Shown here in pieces: positions 1-7,547 of a stretch of 64,000 bases of DNA. The stretch's first letter is position 1, and each line of letters opens with the position of its first letter. Made by a program: the position numbers and the translations under genes. Origin of the DNA: Kribbella sandramycini (GTDB lineage: Bacteria; Actinomycetota; Actinomycetes; Propionibacteriales; Kribbellaceae); assembly GCF_013131805.1 (NCBI RefSeq), contig NZ_JABJRC010000010.1:241815-305814 (forward strand), written 5' to 3'. The notes under the pieces were generated by a model, which ran no database searches, had not been told where the DNA came from, and worked only from the letters and a program-made list of their open reading frames with translations.

Positions 1-1533
1 CGGCTCTACGAGCTGATCTGGATGCGCACGATCGCGTCCCAGATGAAGGACGCCGCGGGGAACAGCGTCTCGATCAAGATCGACGCGACGGCGTCCACCG
101 GCGAGAAGGTCGACTTCACGTCGTCCGGCCGGGTGATCACCTTCCACGGCTTCCTGAAGGCGTACGTCGAGGGCGCGGACGACCCGTCCGCCGGGACGGA
201 CGACCAGGAGACCCGGCTGCCGGATGTCGCCGAGGGCGACGTGCTGCCCGCGATCGAGGTGCTCGCCTCCGGTCACGAGACCAAACCGCCGGCGAGGTTC
301 ACCGAGGCCACCCTGATCCGTGAGCTCGAAGAGCGCGAGATCGGCCGGCCGTCGACGTACGCCTCGATCATCGGCACCATCCAGGCCCGCGGGTACGTGT
401 ACAAGAAGGGCACCGCCCTGGTGCCGGCCTGGCTGGCGTTCGCCGTCGTCCGGCTGCTCGAGGAGCACTTCACCCGGCTGGTCGACTACACCTTCACCGC
501 CTCGATGGAGGACATCCTCGACGAAGTTGCCGCGGGCAACTTGCAGCGCGAGGGCGTGCTCGGCCGGTTCTACTTCGGCGACGAGGACACCGAGGGCCTG
601 CAGTCGATGGTCACCGATCTGGCCGATATCGACGCCCGCGAGATGTCGACGTTCCCGGTCGGGGCCGCCGACAGCGGCGTCGTCGTCCGGGTCGGGCGCT
701 ACGGGCCGTACGTCGAGGGCAAGGACGAGCGGCGCGCCAACGTGCCGGAGGACCTCCCGCCGGACGAGCTGACCGTCGAGAAGGCGCTGGAGCTGCTGGA
801 GCAGCCGTCCGGCGTCGAGCACGAGCTGGGCAACGCGCCGGACAGCGGCCTGAAGGTCGTCGCCAAGGCGGGCCGGTTCGGGCCGTACGTGACCGAGGTG
901 CTGCCGGAGGACGCGCCGAAGGGCGCCAAACCGCGGACGGGCTCGCTGCTGAAGTCGATGCAGCTGGACACCATCGACCTCGACGACGCGATGAAGCTGC
1001 TCTCGCTGCCCCGGGTGGTCGGCAAGGACCCGGAGTCCGGTGACGAGATCACCGCGCAGAACGGGCGCTACGGGCCGTACCTGAAGAAGGGCACCGACTC
1101 GCGGTCGCTGGCGACCGAGGAGCAGATGTTCGAGATCACCCTCGAAGAGGCGCTGAAGATCTACTCGGAGCCGAAACAGCGTGGTCGCCGGGCCGCCGCG
1201 CCGCCGCTCAAGGAGCTCGGCGAGGACCCGGAGTCCGGTAAGCCGGTGGTGGTGAAGGAGGGCCGCTTCGGTCCGTACGTCACCGATGGGGAGACCAACG
1301 CGACGCTGCGCAAGGACGACTCGATCGAGTCGATCTCGCTGCTCCGCGCGGCCGAGCTGCTGGCCGACAAGCGGGCTCGCGGGCCGGTGAAGAAGACCGC
1401 GAAGAAGGCGCCGGCGAAGAAGGCCGCGGCCAAGAAGACCGCGGCCAAGAAGACGGCTGCGAAGAAGACGGCGACGAAGAAGACGGCGGCCAAGAAGACC
1501 ACCGCCAAGAAGACGGCTGCGAAGAAGTCCTAG
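1..1533 (+). CDS. topA: DNA topoisomerase I, C-terminal part (5' end outside the window)
   Basis: The reading frame is open from the first base, so only the C-terminal 510 residues of this type IA topoisomerase are present. The active-site tyrosine lies upstream of the window. The conserved stretch FTEATLIRELEEREIGRPST is visible near residue 100. Four Topo-C repeats carrying GR(Y/F)GPY lie near residues 233, 291, 355 and 421. From about residue 459 the protein ends in a Lys/Ala tail made of KKTAAKKTA-like units. Such basic tails are known in actinobacterial TopA and aid DNA binding and processivity. The enzyme relaxes negative supercoils. Confidence 0.97.
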   Translation, partial: RLYELIWMRTIASQMKDAAGNSVSIKIDATASTGEKVDFTSSGRVITFHGFLKAYVEGADDPSAGTDDQETRLPDVAEGDVLPAIEVLASGHETKPPARFTEATLIRELEEREIGRPSTYASIIGTIQARGYVYKKGTALVPAWLAFAVVRLLEEHFTRLVDYTFTASMEDILDEVAAGNLQREGVLGRFYFGDEDTEGLQSMVTDLADIDAREMSTFPVGAADSGVVVRVGRYGPYVEGKDERRANVPEDLPPDELTVEKALELLEQPSGVEHELGNAPDSGLKVVAKAGRFGPYVTEVLPEDAPKGAKPRTGSLLKSMQLDTIDLDDAMKLLSLPRVVGKDPESGDEITAQNGRYGPYLKKGTDSRSLATEEQMFEITLEEALKIYSEPKQRGRRAAAPPLKELGEDPESGKPVVVKEGRFGPYVTDGETNATLRKDDSIESISLLRAAELLADKRARGPVKKTAKKAPAKKAAAKKTAAKKTAAKKTATKKTAAKKTTAKKTAAKKS

Positions 1534-1542
1534 GGGGCGCGC

Positions 1543-1974
1543 GTGACGAGTGCGGTCGAAGTCACTGCCCAGCGGCTGCGGGACCGGGGTGAGCGCGTCA
1601 CCCCGGCCCGGCTCGCGGTGGTCGAGGTGCTGGCCGGCACCGAGGAGCACCTGAGCGCGGAGCAGATCGGCGAGCGGGCCGAGCAGCTCCGGCCGGGGAT
1701 CCACCGGGCCACCGTCTACCGGGCGCTCGACGCGCTCGGCGAGTTCGGGCTCGTCACACATGTCCACCTCGGTCGCGCCGGGACGACGTACCACCTGGCG
1801 GGCGATCTGGCCCCGCGGCACCTGCACCTGCGCTGCGGCCAGTGCGGCACGGTGTACGACGCCCCCGGCGACATCCTGGAGTCGGCGCGGAAGAAGGTCG
1901 CCCGCGAGCTCGGCTTTCAGCTCGCGCCCGAGCAGGTCGCGCTGGTCGGCGTGTGCAAGGAGTGTCGGGCCTGA
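1543..1974 (+). CDS. Fur-family metal-dependent transcriptional regulator
   Basis: This 143-residue protein starts at a GTG nine bases after topA. The N-terminal winged helix spans about residues 1-85 (RVTPARLAVVEVL, then HRATVYRALDALGEFGLV). The C-terminal dimerisation domain has the histidine-rich HLHLRCGQCG stretch. CxxC pairs at Cys98/Cys101 and Cys138/Cys141 would hold a structural zinc. Length and layout fit the Fur/Zur/PerR superfamily. The pairing of two CxxC motifs is compatible with a Zur-like protein, but the sensed metal cannot be decided from sequence alone. It is close enough to topA to be co-transcribed, although the functions are unrelated. Confidence 0.9.
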   Translation: MTSAVEVTAQRLRDRGERVTPARLAVVEVLAGTEEHLSAEQIGERAEQLRPGIHRATVYRALDALGEFGLVTHVHLGRAGTTYHLAGDLAPRHLHLRCGQCGTVYDAPGDILESARKKVARELGFQLAPEQVALVGVCKECRA

Positions 1975-1988
1975 TTCGCCCTGTCCAT

Positions 1989-2041
1989 ACTTGTTGACGA
2001 GTGTGGATTTTTGAACAAGTCCGGGCTTAAAGTCATGACTT
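1989..2041 (+). promoter_or_regulatory. Inverted repeats in the lacZ upstream region, candidate operator
   Basis: Between the Fur gene and the beta-galactosidase there is a perfect inverted repeat, ACTTGTT at 1989-1995 and AACAAGT at 2014-2020. A perfect 12-base palindrome, AAGTCATGACTT, follows at 2030-2041 and abuts the GTG start. No Shine-Dalgarno sequence is visible before that start, so the mRNA may be leaderless. The cognate regulator is not identifiable here. Confidence 0.4.
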
Positions 2042-4813
2042 GTGACGGATGACCTGAGCTATGTCGAGGACTTCGCCCCCGGTGAGAACGTGCTGCCGGC
2101 GCGGGCGTGGCTGGATGACGACACCGAGCGCGTCGCGCTCGGTGGGGACTGGAGCTTCCGGTTGTCGCCGAGTGTCGCCGACGCGCCGGACGACCTGAAG
2201 GACCCGGACACCTCCGGCTGGGACACGCTTGCCGTCCCCGGCCACTGGCAGCTGAGCGGGTACGGCGCCCCGGCGTACACCAACGTGGTCTACCCGTTCC
2301 CGCTGGAGCCGCCGTACGTACCGACGGACAACCCGACCGGGGACTACGTGCGGACGGTCGCCGTCCCGGCGTCGTTCGCCGGGGCGCGGGTGGTGCTGCG
2401 GTTCGAGGGCGTGGACTCGCGGTTCAAGGTGTACGTGAACGGGTCGGCGGTCGGGTGGTCGTCCGGGAGCCGGCTGCCGAGTGAGTTCGACGTGACGTCG
2501 CTGGTGACGCCGGGGTCCGAGGCGCGGATCGCCGTCCGGGTGCATCAGTGGTCGGCCGGGTCGTACGTCGAGGACCAGGACATGTGGTGGTTGTCCGGGA
2601 TCTTCCGCGAGGTGAACCTGCTGGCCCAGCGGCCGGAGGCGGCGACCGACGTCTTCGTGCACTCGTCGTACGCCGATGGCGTCGGCACGCTGCGCGTCGA
2701 TGCGGACGTCGCGGGGACGGTCGTCGTACCGGAGTTGGGGCTGGAGACGCCGACCGGGGTCGAGGTGACCGCGCCGGTCGAGCCGTGGAGCGCCGAGGTG
2801 CCGCGGCTGTACGACGGCGTGCTGCAGACGGCCGGCGGTGCCGTGCGGCTGCGGATCGGCTTCCGGACGGTCGCGATCGCGGACGGCGTCCTGACCGTGA
2901 ACGGGAACCGGGTGCTGTTCAACGGCGTGAACCGGCACGAGTTCCACCCCGACCGCGGGCGGGCGCTGACCGAGCAGGACATGCTGGACGACGTCCTGAT
3001 CATGAAGCGGGCCGGGATCAACGCCGTCCGCACCAGCCACTACCCGCCGCACCCGCACTTCCTGTCGCTGTGCGACGAGTACGGCCTGTACGTCGTCGAC
3101 GAGTGCGACCTGGAGACGCACGGGTTCGGCTACGAGCCCGAGCCGCCGGACCTGCCGAACCCGGTGATGGACCCGCGCTGGCGTGACGACCTGGTCACCC
3201 GCATGCAGCGGATGATCCACCGGGACAAGAACCATCCGTCGATCGTGATCTGGTCGCTCGGCAACGAGTGCGGGATGGGCGAGAACCTGAAGGCGATGTA
3301 CGACGCCGCCAAGGAGCTCGACCCGTCGCGGCCGGTGCACTACGAGCGCGACCTCGAGGCCGAGTTCGTCGACATCTACTCGCGGATGTACACCGACCCG
3401 GCCGGCTGCGCGGAGATCGGCGCCGACGCCTCGAAGTACCGGAACCTGCCGTTCATCCTCTGCGAGTACGGCCACGCGATGGGGAACGGGCCGGGCGGCC
3501 TGCTCGACTACCGGGACGTCTTCGACAAGTACCCGCGCTGTCAGGGCGGCTTCATCTGGGAGTTCATCGACCACGGCCTGCGGACCACGATCGACGGTCG
3601 CGAGGTCTACGCCTACGGCGGCGACTTCGGCGAGACCATCCACGACGGCAACTTCGTCTGCGACGGCCTCCTCTTCCCCGACCGCACCCCGTCGCCGGGG
3701 ATGCACGAGTTCATCAAGGTCATCGAACCGCTGCGCATCCTTGCTGCTGGCAACGGTGCGATCTCGATCACCAACCGCCACGAGGTCCTCGACACCGGCC
3801 ACCTCACCTTCACCTACAAGATCGAGGCCGAAGGCAACCAGCTGACCACCGGCACTCTCGACGTCCCCACGATCGCCCCCAGTGCAACCGTCGAGGTAGC
3901 GCTCCCCGCCCACGACGCGTCAGCCCCCGAGACCTGGCTGACCGTCACCGCCGCCCTCACCGAGCCCACACCCTGGGCCGAAGCCGGCCACCGCATCGCC
4001 TGGGGCCAACTCCGCCTCGACGAGCCCGCGGCGGCCGCACCTGCAGTCAGCGGTTCGCCCGCGGAAGTTTCGGCTGGGGTGCGGGGGATTGCGGTTGGGG
4101 TGGTGTCGAATGCTCGGGTGGAGGTTTGGCGGGCTCCGATCGACAACGATGCGCAGCCGGGGGTTGTGGAGAGTTGGCGGGAGGAGGGGCTGCACCGGGT
4201 GCAGCAGCGCGTGGTCTCGCAGGGGGAGCGGGACGGGGCGTACGAGGTGGTGACGCGGACGGCGCCGCCCGCCCTGCAATGGGGGCTGCGGAGTACGTGG
4301 CGGTGGACGGCGACCGAAGGCGGCGTGCAGCTCGACTTGAGCGTGGTGCCGGAGGGACAGTTCCCGAAGGTGCTGCCGCGGTTGGGCATCACGTTCGAGC
4401 TGCCGAAGGTCGAGCGGGTCGAATGGTTCGGGACCGGGCCGAACGAGGCGTACGTCGACACTCGGGAGGCCGCGGCCGTGGGTAAGTACTCGGCGACGGT
4501 GGCCGAGCTGCAGACGCCGTACGTCCGTCCGCAGGAGAACGGCCACCGGATCGACACCCGCTGGGCCACCCTCGACGGCCTCCGAATCGATGCCGTAGGC
4601 ACCCTTTTCGGCCTGACGGTCCGCGACTGGACCACCCACGACCTGGAGACCGCGACCCACGCAGCCGACCTCAAGCCCGGTGACGTCACCCACGTCACCC
4701 TCGACATCGCCCAAACCGGCGTCGGCACCGCCGCCTGCGGCCCCGCCCTCCCCGAGCGCGACCAGCTGAAGACAGCCCCGGCCAACCTGTCGGTCCGCTT
4801 CACCCAGCAGTAG
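2042..4813 (+). CDS. lacZ: Glycoside hydrolase family 2 beta-galactosidase
   Basis: A 923-residue LacZ-type hydrolase of terminal beta-galactosides, slightly shorter than the 1023-residue E. coli enzyme. The sugar-binding and Ig-like domains come first. The TIM barrel follows, with NRHEFHPDRG, INAVRTSHYPP and DECDLETHGF. The acid/base is Glu409 in GNECGMG and the nucleophile is Glu475 in CEYGHAMGNG, next to GGFIWEFIDHGL. The C-terminal beta-sandwich contains GTGPNEAYVDT. There is no signal peptide, so the enzyme is cytoplasmic. The GTG at 2042 is the first start compatible with family alignment. Synonymous codon choice changes abruptly near 4065, from C-ending to G-ending codons. Confidence 0.95.
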   Translation: MTDDLSYVEDFAPGENVLPARAWLDDDTERVALGGDWSFRLSPSVADAPDDLKDPDTSGWDTLAVPGHWQLSGYGAPAYTNVVYPFPLEPPYVPTDNPTGDYVRTVAVPASFAGARVVLRFEGVDSRFKVYVNGSAVGWSSGSRLPSEFDVTSLVTPGSEARIAVRVHQWSAGSYVEDQDMWWLSGIFREVNLLAQRPEAATDVFVHSSYADGVGTLRVDADVAGTVVVPELGLETPTGVEVTAPVEPWSAEVPRLYDGVLQTAGGAVRLRIGFRTVAIADGVLTVNGNRVLFNGVNRHEFHPDRGRALTEQDMLDDVLIMKRAGINAVRTSHYPPHPHFLSLCDEYGLYVVDECDLETHGFGYEPEPPDLPNPVMDPRWRDDLVTRMQRMIHRDKNHPSIVIWSLGNECGMGENLKAMYDAAKELDPSRPVHYERDLEAEFVDIYSRMYTDPAGCAEIGADASKYRNLPFILCEYGHAMGNGPGGLLDYRDVFDKYPRCQGGFIWEFIDHGLRTTIDGREVYAYGGDFGETIHDGNFVCDGLLFPDRTPSPGMHEFIKVIEPLRILAAGNGAISITNRHEVLDTGHLTFTYKIEAEGNQLTTGTLDVPTIAPSATVEVALPAHDASAPETWLTVTAALTEPTPWAEAGHRIAWGQLRLDEPAAAAPAVSGSPAEVSAGVRGIAVGVVSNARVEVWRAPIDNDAQPGVVESWREEGLHRVQQRVVSQGERDGAYEVVTRTAPPALQWGLRSTWRWTATEGGVQLDLSVVPEGQFPKVLPRLGITFELPKVERVEWFGTGPNEAYVDTREAAAVGKYSATVAELQTPYVRPQENGHRIDTRWATLDGLRIDAVGTLFGLTVRDWTTHDLETATHAADLKPGDVTHVTLDIAQTGVGTAACGPALPERDQLKTAPANLSVRFTQQ

Positions 4814-4856
4814 CACGAAGAACAGGACGTAGCCAGCTACGCACACCGCCCCTCCC

Positions 4857-4891
4857 GCCCGGGCTGAGCCGCCAACCGGCTCAGCCCGGGC
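4857..4891. terminator. Bidirectional stem-loop terminator
   Basis: A perfect 15-base-pair stem (GCCCGGGCTGAGCCG at 4857-4871 with its complement at 4877-4891) closes a 5-base loop. It lies between the convergent beta-galactosidase and MocR-type genes and can serve both. There is no clear T tract, as is common in high-GC actinobacteria. Confidence 0.8.
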
Positions 4892-4938
4892 ACCACCTCC
4901 TGTCCTTCATGCAACCCAACCCGACGTCCAAGAAGCCG

Positions 4939-6360
4939 TCAGATGGCGATGACGGGGCGGGTGGGTGGGCGGGTGGTGGGGGCTTGGTAGGTGTGCCAGG
5001 CGGTGGTCAGGCGGCGGACGGACTCGGTGAGGGTTGGGGTGGGGGTGTGGAAGTGGAGGCGGATGTGGGTGGAGCTGGCGGCGGTGAGGTCGAGGCCGGC
5101 GCCGGGGAGGACGGCGATGCCGTGGCGGAGGGCGGTTTGGGCGAAGGAGTTGCCATCGCCGTGGGGGAGGCGGATCCAGAGGACTTGGCCGCCTTGGATG
5201 GTGGGGAACGTCCAGGTGGGGAGGTGCTGGGCCAGGAGGGTCGTCAGGTGGGCGTGGCGGGATTGGAGGGTGGCGCCGACGTCCAAGGAGTCGAGTTGGG
5301 GCACGAGGTGGGCTGCGGCCAGTTGGGCTGGGACGTTGCCGCCCAGGTCGTGGACGGCGCGGAGGCGGGCGAGCCGCGTGATGAAGGGGGCGGTGGCGCG
5401 GACCCAGCCAATGCGCAGGCCGCCCCAGATGCTCTTGCTCAACGAGCCCACTGAGATGACTGAGGACCCGTACGCCGCGAGCGGCGTCGGCCGGGTTTGA
5501 CCTGGAAAGCCGAGATCGGCTGGAACCTCGTCCTCGATCAGCGGGACGTCGGCAGCGGCCGCGGCGCGGGCCAGCCGCTGACGGTCCAAACGCGGCAGCA
5601 CCGAGCCAGTCGGGTTGTGGTACGTCGGAATCACATAAGCCAACGCCGGACGCCGATCCCGGCACGCAGCCTCGAATCCGGCCAGCCCGACCGGCAGCCC
5701 GCGCAGTACGGCGCCCTCCTCGCGAAACACCTCCAATGCGCCCGGAAACGTCGGCGCCTCCGCCAACACCTGATCACCCGGCGACACCAGCGCATGGGCG
5801 AGCAGCGACAACGCCTGCTGCCCACCGTTCGTCACCAGCACCTGCTCGGCAACCGTCGGTACGCCGAGCCGCGTGTACCGCTCCGCAATCGCCGACCGCA
5901 GCGACAGATGCCCGTACGGGTAGTACCCGATGTCGCCAGTGATCCGGCCCAGCTCCGGGATCATCCGCGCATACGCCTCGGCCAGCTCCGGCGGCGGCTC
6001 ACCGGGCGCCGCGCAGATCGCGAGCAGGACGCCGTCGTCCCGCGTCTCCAGCGAGCCCAGGAAGATCGGATCGGCGGGCGCGTCGTCGTCCGCGCCGGTC
6101 GGTGTGCCGGCCACGCGGGTGCCGCTGCCCTGGCGGCGGGTGATCCGGCCCTCCGAGCGCAGCAGGTCGTACGCCGCGACGACCGTCGTCCGCCCGACGG
6201 CGAGGGCCTCGGCCAGCGTGCGGTCGGGTGGCAGCAGGACGCCGGGCGGTAGCTCGCCGTCGTCGATCAACTGCCGCATCCGGGCCGCGAGCAGCACGTA
6301 CAGCGGGCCGCGGCCGGACGACCAGCGGCCGAGGCGATCGCACAACTCGATTGGTCTCAT
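4939..6360 (-). CDS. MocR/PdxR-type GntR regulator with aminotransferase domain
   Basis: A 473-residue fusion of an N-terminal GntR winged helix (about residues 10-75, with LPPDRTLAEALAVGRTTVVA) and a fold type I aminotransferase domain. The PLP lysine is Lys309 in GSLSKSIWGG, and NPTGS is the substrate-binding motif. Family members sense PLP or amino-compound ligands and often control a divergent neighbour. The upstream ATG at 6426 would overlap the divergent gene start, so the ATG at 6360 is preferred because the protein then begins MRPIEL just before the winged helix. The likely target is the divergent aminotransferase at 6416. Confidence 0.92.
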   Translation of the reverse strand: MRPIELCDRLGRWSSGRGPLYVLLAARMRQLIDDGELPPGVLLPPDRTLAEALAVGRTTVVAAYDLLRSEGRITRRQGSGTRVAGTPTGADDDAPADPIFLGSLETRDDGVLLAICAAPGEPPPELAEAYARMIPELGRITGDIGYYPYGHLSLRSAIAERYTRLGVPTVAEQVLVTNGGQQALSLLAHALVSPGDQVLAEAPTFPGALEVFREEGAVLRGLPVGLAGFEAACRDRRPALAYVIPTYHNPTGSVLPRLDRQRLARAAAAADVPLIEDEVPADLGFPGQTRPTPLAAYGSSVISVGSLSKSIWGGLRIGWVRATAPFITRLARLRAVHDLGGNVPAQLAAAHLVPQLDSLDVGATLQSRHAHLTTLLAQHLPTWTFPTIQGGQVLWIRLPHGDGNSFAQTALRHGIAVLPGAGLDLTAASSTHIRLHFHTPTPTLTESVRRLTTAWHTYQAPTTRPPTRPVIAI

Positions 6361-6385
6361 CGGCAAACCAATTCTGCCGGATTGG
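6350..6385. promoter_or_regulatory. Three ATTGG/CCAAT boxes, candidate MocR operator
   Basis: The 55-base divergent gap and its edge contain ATTGG at 6350-6354, CCAAT at 6368-6372 and ATTGG at 6381-6385. The last two form a perfect inverted repeat with an 8-base spacer. MocR proteins typically bind repeated half-sites between themselves and a divergent target gene, so autoregulation and control of the aminotransferase are inferred. Confidence 0.5.
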
Positions 6386-6415
6386 CTCTGGGACGGCCAG
6401 CCCTCGGCCCAGACG

Positions 6416-7537
6416 ATGAAGGACATGCCGACCTTTCCCGCGAACCCGCTGCAGTCCCTGTCCGAGATCCATCCGCGCTACGACCTCGGCGAGAGTTACG
6501 GCCCCGAGCTCCGGCTGGCGGACCTGCTGACACCCGAGCTGGGCGATCTGCCACTCGGCTACGGCACCGCGCAGGGCGATCCGGCGCTCCGGGCCGCGAT
6601 CGCCGCGCAGTACGACGTCGAACCCGATCAGGTCGTGGTGACGATCGGAGCGCAGCACGCGATCTTCCTGCTCTCCTTCCTGCTGGCCGATCCCGGCAGC
6701 CAGGTCATTACCACCGCGCCGCTGTTCCCGTTGGCGCGCAACGTCTGCGAAACCATCGGTGCGGACGTCGAGGTCATCCCGCTGTCCTTCGACAGCGGCT
6801 ATCAGGTGCGAGCGGACGACGTCCGTGCGCGCCTCACTCCGGACACCAAGCTGGTCAGTCTGGCCAGTCCGCAGAACCCATCTGGTGTCGCCGTCCCGCT
6901 GCCGGTCCTGCGAGAGATCAGCACGGCGATGGCCACGGTCTGCCCCGAGGCGGTGCTGCTGGTCGACGACACCTATCGGGTCGCCGCGTACGGCGATGAC
7001 TCGGCTGCTCAGTCCGCGCTGGTCCTAGGGCCCAAGGTGGTGACCACTGCATCGCTGTCGAAGTGCCACGGCTCGGCCGGGCTGCGGGCCGGCTGGGTGA
7101 TCAGCACGGATCCTGAGCTCGTGCAGCGGCTGACGACCGCCAAGTTCAGCACTGTGGTCAGCGGGTCGCCGGTGACCGAGGCGCTCGCCGTGCGGGTGTT
7201 CGAGCTGCAGGACGGCATCCTCGCCGAACGCCGCCAGCGGCTGGCGGACGGGCTCGCGGCGACAGCGGCCTGGGTGCAGGAGAACGCCGAGCTGGTCGAG
7301 TGGGTCCGGCCCGACGCCGGAGCCTTGTGCTGTATCCGATTGCGGCCTCAGCTCGACCTCGATCGGTTCCGGAGCGCCGCGGCCGGCCTCGGCGTCCGGC
7401 TGGCCGACGGCGAGTGGTTCACCGATGAGCCGCGCGTCTTCCGGCTCGGTTTCGGCTATCTGCCGCCGGTCGAGTTCAAGGCCGCGCTGGAGGCTCTGAC
7501 CACCGCACTGCACAAGGCTGTCGTAGCACCCGACTAG
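6416..7537 (+). CDS. PLP-dependent class I/II aminotransferase
   Basis: A 373-residue fold type I enzyme. The PLP lysine is Lys216 in SLSKCHGSAGLRAGW, preceded by the cofactor aspartate motif LLVDDTYR, and ASPQNPSG binds the substrate carboxylate. The length matches stand-alone cytoplasmic aminotransferases. Amino-donor specificity cannot be read from the sequence. Starts at 6416 (MKDMP) and 6425 (MPTFP) are both possible. It is divergent from a MocR-type regulator, the classical arrangement for regulator and target. Its stop codon overlaps the -10 box of the next gene. Confidence 0.9.
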   Translation: MKDMPTFPANPLQSLSEIHPRYDLGESYGPELRLADLLTPELGDLPLGYGTAQGDPALRAAIAAQYDVEPDQVVVTIGAQHAIFLLSFLLADPGSQVITTAPLFPLARNVCETIGADVEVIPLSFDSGYQVRADDVRARLTPDTKLVSLASPQNPSGVAVPLPVLREISTAMATVCPEAVLLVDDTYRVAAYGDDSAAQSALVLGPKVVTTASLSKCHGSAGLRAGWVISTDPELVQRLTTAKFSTVVSGSPVTEALAVRVFELQDGILAERRQRLADGLAATAAWVQENAELVEWVRPDAGALCCIRLRPQLDLDRFRSAAAGLGVRLADGEWFTDEPRVFRLGFGYLPPVEFKAALEALTTALHKAVVAPD

Positions 7538-7540
7538 TCT
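7535..7540 (+). promoter_or_regulatory. -10 box TAGTCT, leaderless promoter of the tmk fusion gene
   Basis: TAGTCT ends 7 bases before the GTG at 7548 and no Shine-Dalgarno sequence intervenes. The box overlaps the stop codon of the preceding aminotransferase. Confidence 0.5.
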
Positions 7541-7547
7541 TGGCGGC

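Noticed and set aside
2033..3913. Long open frame of 626 codons on the minus strand inside lacZ
   Set aside because: It is an antisense shadow of a well-supported GH2 gene. The protein is Val/Arg/Asp-rich with no domain.
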